Positions 58,690-64,000 of a stretch of DNA of 64,000 nucleotides are shown here, piece after piece. Positions within the stretch are counted from its first letter, which is position 1. Every line of letters begins with the position of its first letter. Below the pieces are notes generated by a model that saw only the letters and a program-made list of their open reading frames with translations, made no database searches and was not told where the DNA came from. A program made the position numbers and the translations under genes. The stretch lies in assembly GCA_037176885.1 (NCBI GenBank), contig JAWWNJ010000015.1, forward strand, positions 992,001-1,056,000. Reading direction: 5' to 3'. The DNA is from Favolaschia claudopus (Eukaryota; Basidiomycota; Agaricomycetes; Agaricales; Mycenaceae).

Positions 58690-59139
58690 AAATGTTACAT
58701 AGTGTTTGCGCTCAAAATACAAAAATTAAGCTCCGGATTGTAAAAAGAGACAGAGAGCAAGATATACATTTCTACTAAGCTCAAGAGGATCGCCTGCTTC
58801 CTAGCTCATCTCTGGTCAGTCACGTTTTTTTTCTCCACTGCTTTCATGATTGTTTTGACACCAACTGGCAAATCCCTGCAAGGAACTCGCTAAGCCTGGC
58901 CTCTGGGGTAAATATATTGATACACTGATTCCACACCAGACATGAAAGATGTGCCCCGCTGAAACAGTGTCTGCCAGTGCGCATTGTTGATAGATTTTCC
59001 CAAAAGGGCCACTGAGCAGCTGTTAGAGGGTGTAAACTACATGGAAGCCAAAAAGGTAAATACTTGGTACATGGAAGTAACTGGAAATGTGTTACAGCAG
59101 TGCGACCACGTGCTTTTTTTCAACCTCCACCTACCTACA
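58690..59139. other. gene-free stretch
   Basis: A frame at 58984-59205 shows no recognisable motif. It may be a 5' leader of the transposase remnant that follows. Confidence 0.35.
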
Positions 59140-59871
59140 ACATGCCTAAGGAGAACACCCACCACTACCTCAACTCACCTCGCAAAAATCGCTTCATCAG
59201 CGTGATTGAGGTGCATCAATGTTGTGATTATGACATCCCATCATAACAGGCCACGACCTCTGGAAAAAATTCAAAGTGACCGGTTCAATGGCAAATCTGC
59301 CTCGCTCAGGTTGTCTCCTCAGAGAAGGCTATAGTCTAAATGACCCTCGACAATTGACGTGCACCCTTTCAACAGATTGCAAACCGACTCTCACCATCTG
59401 TCAGTGGTGAGACGGTTCCGCAGATTGCAGCTGAAGAGGGATACCACCGGCAGGTTGCAAACCTACCGTTCTGAGGTCACTATGGCCAAAAGACTGGCCT
59501 GGGCATTGGTCAGGGACTCAAATTTCATGCAACGGCTGACTGGCACAACATCGCGTAGTCAGGACTCAGATGAAGCTTACGTGTTTTTGGATGACAAGAA
59601 GGACCGGGTTTGGGTTACGCGTCGACCTGGGCAGGAGCTACTGGATGAGTGTTGTGTCCCTGTCGTTCTCCAGAACCCAATTCGTGCTATGATTTGGGGA
59701 ATCATCGCGAAAGGGGGGAAAGATCCGCTGGTTGTTCTCCAGTATCCAGGGGGGAAGGGTGACAGTATGATGGGCCAACGGTACATTGACCAGGTCCTAG
59801 ATGGACCTTTCCTTTCCTTCTACCGCAGATTGAAACAGGAGCACCCAGATTTTTTACTTCCAGCAAGGTAG
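59140..59871 (+). pseudogene. Tc1/mariner-type transposase, frameshifted and truncated
   Basis: MPKENTHHYLNSPRKNRFIS opens the N-terminus. A second frame holds the helix-turn-helix DLWKKFKVTGSMANLPRSGC and SLNDPRQLT. A third frame (59359-59871) holds the catalytic core: SDEAYVFLDDKKDRVWVTRR (first catalytic Asp), PVVLQNPIRAMIWGIIAKGG, DPLVVLQYPGGKGDSMMGQR and YIDQVLDGPFL. The stop after DFLLPAR comes before the QDGA-H block that would carry the second catalytic Asp and the final acidic residue. Three frames and the missing end make it inactive. Confidence 0.72.
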
Positions 59872-60640
59872 CACACACTCTGATCATGTAGAACCAAAGG
59901 TGATAGGAACTTGAAGAGCTGGCAAGAAAGAAAATGTCTCGACTCACAATCGCTGACGTCCAAATGAAAGGCGGTCAGTAAGTGTGTAGACTTTGGTACC
60001 CAATAAGTAGGGTAAATGCTAGCCTCGTAATGTTACGGTGCATCAAGATACTTGCAAGAATATAAACATAACAATGGCCGAAATCGAAAGGGCAATTAAG
60101 CCCGTTCCCAAATTGAACAGTTTCCACCAAAAGTGTTGAATAATCAGCTGACCGTGTGAGCGCAAACAAGGCACAACAATGTGTTGACACTCTTTCTCCT
60201 TGCTTTCTCCTGCCACCTTGCCACCCATCTTCATAACCTGGCCTTGTCTTTGACGACTCAGAAACACGGCTCAATGCTCCATCTCATACTTGTTCCACCA
60301 CGCTGGAAAGCTGCGCCGCTTGAGCCGCCAAAGTGGAAGATGAGGAACTGACACCCTGCAATAATTAGAAAGTGAGTCTATTCTACATTGTTTCACTTGT
60401 CTCCTCTCCCTCCATATTCACCCGGAACAATTGATCGAACTGTTACCTCTCATTCGTTCGTCTCCTTCTGTGCTTCCCCCCAAACATGTCACCAGCTGAG
60501 GGTCAACACTGCCTCTGACCATAGGTGCTATGTTTGCGCCTCAGTTGTTGCATGATTGGCAAGGCTATTCCTGTTTATTCTTCCTCTGTTTGTCTTGATC
60601 TGTGCAAAACTAAGATTCTGTTTGTCTTGAACTACGCGAT
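59872..60640. other. gene-free stretch
   Basis: No recognised feature. Confidence 0.4.
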
Positions 60641-61110
60641 CTAAGGAAAACATGCAGTGTACGAGTTCACGTGAGGACCTGGGAAATTTCTCTTATTTGC
60701 TGTGGCTGCCATAGATGTTTCTCCTTTTTTTAAGTGATTTGATTCAGGTTTTACTTTGTGAAGTATGGCAAGAGCAGATGGGAAGATGTAGGAAGAAGAG
60801 AAAGAAGATAAGATAGATGCGCTTTTGGCCGCCTGGTGCTGATTTTGCGCACCATCAATGAACTTCATGGGAAGCAAATGTCGAATGAAGAATGCTTCCT
60901 GTTCGAAAATTAGGCATAATCAATGAGTTAGTGTGCTAATACTACCTTGGTGAAAGTATCCTCAAGCGTTCTGAGAACCGAAGTGCTCGAATATTTGAGG
61001 GGCTCGCTTCTTTTTCCTGTTTACCACACCACGAAGGAGAATCGAACCTCTACTACGTCACCGATTTGAAAGGTGGAAGCCAGCTTCTGCTCGTAACTTT
61101 CAAATACACG
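60641..61110 (-). pseudogene. coding-like fragment, unrecognised
   Basis: The minus strand reads YEQKLASTFQIGDVVEVRFS, then SVLRTLEDTFTK up to a GTAGTA donor; after a 44-nt possible intron it reads EAFFIRHLLPMKFIDGAQNQ. The FQIGDVVEV segment recalls a beta-strand motif in mobile-element-associated Agaricomycete proteins. One in-frame stop (FVVW-stop-TGK) is present. Tentative. Confidence 0.25.
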
Positions 61111-61206
61111 TCATATCAGGTTCAACGGAATGTGTAATGGACTTACTTGTCATTGACGAACTGCATGTAAGTCACCTTATTGTCAATGCAATGAGATATA
61201 GAGTCG

Positions 61207-62800
61207 CTAAGATAAGATCTCATGAATTCCTTTGCGAGCAACAGGAAGGTAAGGGACTTTCGCTCTTACATCTGATATTGTACCGGTCAAAAATTCACCG
61301 ACATGACAGGATTCGAGATAGGAAACTAGGTCTTTCTGAAAGGTTCTATCCTTACTCAGCATTCTATCCCGTAACTCTTGTGGAGAAAGAGCATTTTTGA
61401 TCCAAATCAGAATATGCATGTGCAAGGTGAGCCGTCCTTGTTGTTCCACAGTACCATAATAAGCATCGGTTTCACCAAAAAGCCCCGGTTCATCTTTACC
61501 AACACCCAGAATATGACAAATGAACACCTCAGTCATGTAGTGAAAAAATCAAGCGGCAGCGACGGGATTCTGCGCAATCAACCGAAGTCGCATGTCCGAA
61601 TTTCGTATTTTAGGAGTAAAGTCAATGACTGTGTTGGCGTAATACAGACATAGTAGATGATTAACGTCCACAGGGGAATATGTGATAAACCAAGACGGTG
61701 CGCCCTTGTATGCAATCACAGACCACACTTCATTCCGCATGTATTTTTTCGAAGTCAGGGATCCCCACCTACATGCTGCAGATCCTCAAGTATTCTGTTT
61801 TTCCGGTGTCTTAGTCTGAATTTGCTCTCCATTTTCAAGTCTTTGTGCTAGATCAGTAAGTACTACAGGATCTGCATTCATCAGCTGCTCTGTGACTTTG
61901 TGAAAGGTTTTCCGTTTAACCATGGGGTGACTTCCCATCCTTTCACTTTTAATTTGGATGTCATTGAAAGCAATCATAGAAAAATAGAGATTGGTTTGAA
62001 ACCGTTTGTCGTGGTACATCAGCAATTGACGCTCATGGGCTTCCTCCGAGAAGGGATTCTTATGGCTCGTGTGACCAATTCCTCCCGAACCATAAGGGAA
62101 TAACCACGGAAACATCTGCGGGTATAGCTGTATATTGTGAAATAGACTTTTGGGCTCCCCAGACTGGCCCACTCCCAGAGTTTCACCTCCAAGTTTTAGA
62201 TGAGCCAGTGCTTTGGCCTTCAATGAGAGCAAGTGCTTGTCCCATCGTCGGTATGTCCATCATTGTCAACACTCATTGCGCTTGGATCAAGATTACTCTC
62301 GCCTTCTTCATTTTTTCCAGTCCACTCCGCATGGGATACCTGATTCAGGAAGAGCTTCCAAGTTCTCGCGAGAGATAGTGAGGTGAGCATAGTCTATGTG
62401 ATCAAGTTTGAGCCAGTCCAGTGCGATTTTGACTCTCTCTCGTCTCACAAGCATAGGTGTTCATACATAAATCTCATCAGATGGTTTCGCAGATCCTATA
62501 AAAATGAAAGCGATAACCTCGCCAATTTCATCAGGACCTATAGGTAGCACATTGTAGACTTTGGCTACGGGTGTTTGGAACATTATAGCGTTGGCAGTCA
62601 GTTTCCCTCTACCCGAAGCTACGCGCACTACACACTGATTGACGGACTTTAGATATTAGCATTTTCTCGGCAAAGGACAGGCCCTGCAATTGCCATGGTA
62701 CGTTTCCAATCCAGAGGTGATTTCGCAATGAATGCAGCGGCACTGATCCTTTCAACAATTTATCTTTGCAGTCAGTGCAAACCTTGTCACACGTATGATC
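61207..62800 (-). pseudogene. Helitron protein, N-terminal (Rep/helitron-like) part, truncated
   Basis: On the minus strand, in order: NHLWIGNVPWQLQGLSFAEK, MLIS, VASGRGKLTANAIMFQTPVA and KVYNVLPIGPDEIGEVIAFI. Then come PMLVRRERVKIALDWLKLDH (62450), LFHNIQLYPQMFPWLFPYGS, RQLLMYHDKRFQTNLYFSMI, GAPSWFITYSPVDVNHLLCL, and GLFGETDAYYGTVEQQGRLT with HMHILIWIKNALSPQELRDR. The last contains the helitron-like-N catalytic HMHILIW histidine motif. Stops and shifts separate blocks (for example IYV-stop-TPML). The Pif1-type helicase half is missing, so this is a dead 5' portion. Confidence 0.78.
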
Positions 62801-64000
62801 AATAACCTATTAGGACCGGTGAGTCCTTTGCTTAAGTTGCGATTTGGTCATACATGGAGCCACCATCCGAATAGGAATGACTGTATAAACCAAAGTATCT
62901 GACACAAAATCTTGCTCCGTGATAGTACTTGCCTTAACAACAGACCGAAACTGGACAGCGAGATCTAAGTCATGAGTTTGAGAGTAATTGAACGCAAAAG
63001 GAGAGACTTGACTCAATGCGAGAAAGCGTGGCCGACCACCTCCTTCAAATCTAGAAATGTGCTAACTAAAAGCAGGAAATTTCCTTGAGTCCGACATTTC
63101 AGTGAGCCATAGGACCACGACAGCAACAACAAGCAAACGAGGCAGCATGAAAATGTACTGGGAGGGATTCCATAAAACGAACATGCGACGCTCTCTGCGA
63201 AGAAACTTTGAATCTCGTGCGAGTGAAACTCGCCAATCATGCTTGCGCAATATTTATCGACTCATCCTTCGTACTACTCGACGACATATAACGTCAGGCT
63301 CAAACAGACCAGCGGAACAATACACTAAGGTACTCAATGCAATGGAATGGTACACCCATCTCCACACAGTCTCTGACCAGTTTAGGGTCTTCCGATAACA
63401 AGAAGGAGATTTCTGATAGAGTGCTCAGTGTCAGGCACCAAGGCCTCCTTCATGTATATAAGGGGCACCAAGGCCATTGGGTATATTTGATTAGGATTCT
63501 TGTTAAGGCATTCGTTCTGGTTGCAAGAGCAAAGAAGCAAAGCCCAAAAGGCTAGAGAAGCGCCGACAACGCTAAGGGCTAGGAAGCGAGATATATGCAT
63601 AGTGAGAGAAAGGGAAAGAGAGCGGGCTAATCAGAATATGCCCGGTATATGGTCAATATTGATTTGAAATTCACGTTGATCAAAACATGTCGATCCTGCA
63701 TTGCAACTGCATACAAATTCCAAGTTGATTTTGATTGTATTTGAAAGTTGATCTGTGGCACTGCGGCGACTCGGAAGGCACGGTAAGGAAGCAGAGAGTG
63801 ATGCAAGGCATAGCAAGGCTTCTCAATGCAAAGGCAAACACAACTATTACCGCGATGAGAAACACTAGGCTGTCGGATGCTGTTGATCAACATCACAGAA
63901 AGGTTTTGACAAGAGTGAGGTGATTGGTTGGTATTGCGATTAAGTTAAATTATACTTAAATATCAGGACACTCACTGTGCTCGTTCACCAATATTACTGC
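62801..64000. other. no recognised gene to the window end
   Basis: Short frames only. One minus frame at 62810-63016 may still belong to the Helitron remnant, but nothing in it is diagnostic. Confidence 0.35.

Noticed and set aside
61030..61095. tRNA-like B-box (GGTTCGATTC on the minus strand) with a TTTCAAA loop-like motif
   Set aside because: Acceptor and T stems do not pair, and the same bases read well as a protein segment (STFQIGDVVEVRFS), so a tRNA gene is unlikely.

Overview
The window is nuclear DNA of a filamentous basidiomycete, most likely a mushroom-forming Agaricomycete. Evidence: genes are dense and cut by many short introns (typically about 50 nt); recognisable proteins are fungal/eukaryotic housekeeping proteins (actin, Sec4, Vps4, Rpa12, Ost5, Yop1, Get2, RBM25-like); and the accessory half carries families typical of Agaricomycetes (MLKL-N-domain-like protein, integrase-core proteins, TET/JBP-like dioxygenase, Ty3, copia, mariner and Helitron remnants). 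All exon models were built by hand from reading frames, splice signals and family knowledge; none is transcript-supported.

Region 1 (about 1-25.4 kb) is gene-rich. It starts with a small MLKL-N-terminal-like protein on the minus strand. Two copies of an unrecognised gene follow (2903-4133 and 8796-9940, both plus). Exons 1 and 2 have identical lengths and the 5' and 3' flanks are shared. A PCL-type cyclin (minus) and a SINE/TIR-like insertion lie between them. Next come VPS4 (plus), an unrecognised 292-aa protein (minus), RPA12 (plus) convergent with OST5 (minus), YOP1 (plus) divergent from OST5, SEC4 (minus) divergent from actin (plus) with only 127 bp between start codons, then GET2-like and an RBM25-like splicing factor in tandem. 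Functionally this is a secretory-pathway and cytoskeleton neighbourhood (ESCRT recycling, tail-anchored protein insertion, ER shaping, N-glycosylation, exocytosis, actin) plus Pol I transcription and splicing. Clustering looks incidental except for the tight divergent pair.

Region 2 (about 25.5-64 kb) changes abruptly: long stretches without recognisable genes, lower GC in most parts, and many broken reading frames. It holds several well-delimited mobile elements: a 420-bp mariner-type MITE with long TIRs; a 936-bp Mutator-like element flanked by a 9-bp duplication and inserted in a reading frame; a 404-bp copia-type solo LTR with a 5-bp duplication, also in a reading frame, and a shorter relative; a 134-bp foldback element; and a 3.2-kb element with 16-bp TIRs and subterminal arrays of a GTAG word repeated about every 10 bp. 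Gene remnants include a TET/JBP-like dioxygenase, a PHD-finger protein, Ty3 and copia reverse transcriptase fragments, an integrase-core pseudogene, a Tc1/mariner transposase pseudogene and the N-terminal part of a Helitron protein.

The most interesting unexplained signals are the helically phased short-word arrays (31.8, 54.1 and 57.1 kb), the 3.2-kb TIR element built around two of them with a plausible empty site at 51.63 kb, and the duplicated orphan gene with its conserved 5' motif and decayed 3' repeats.
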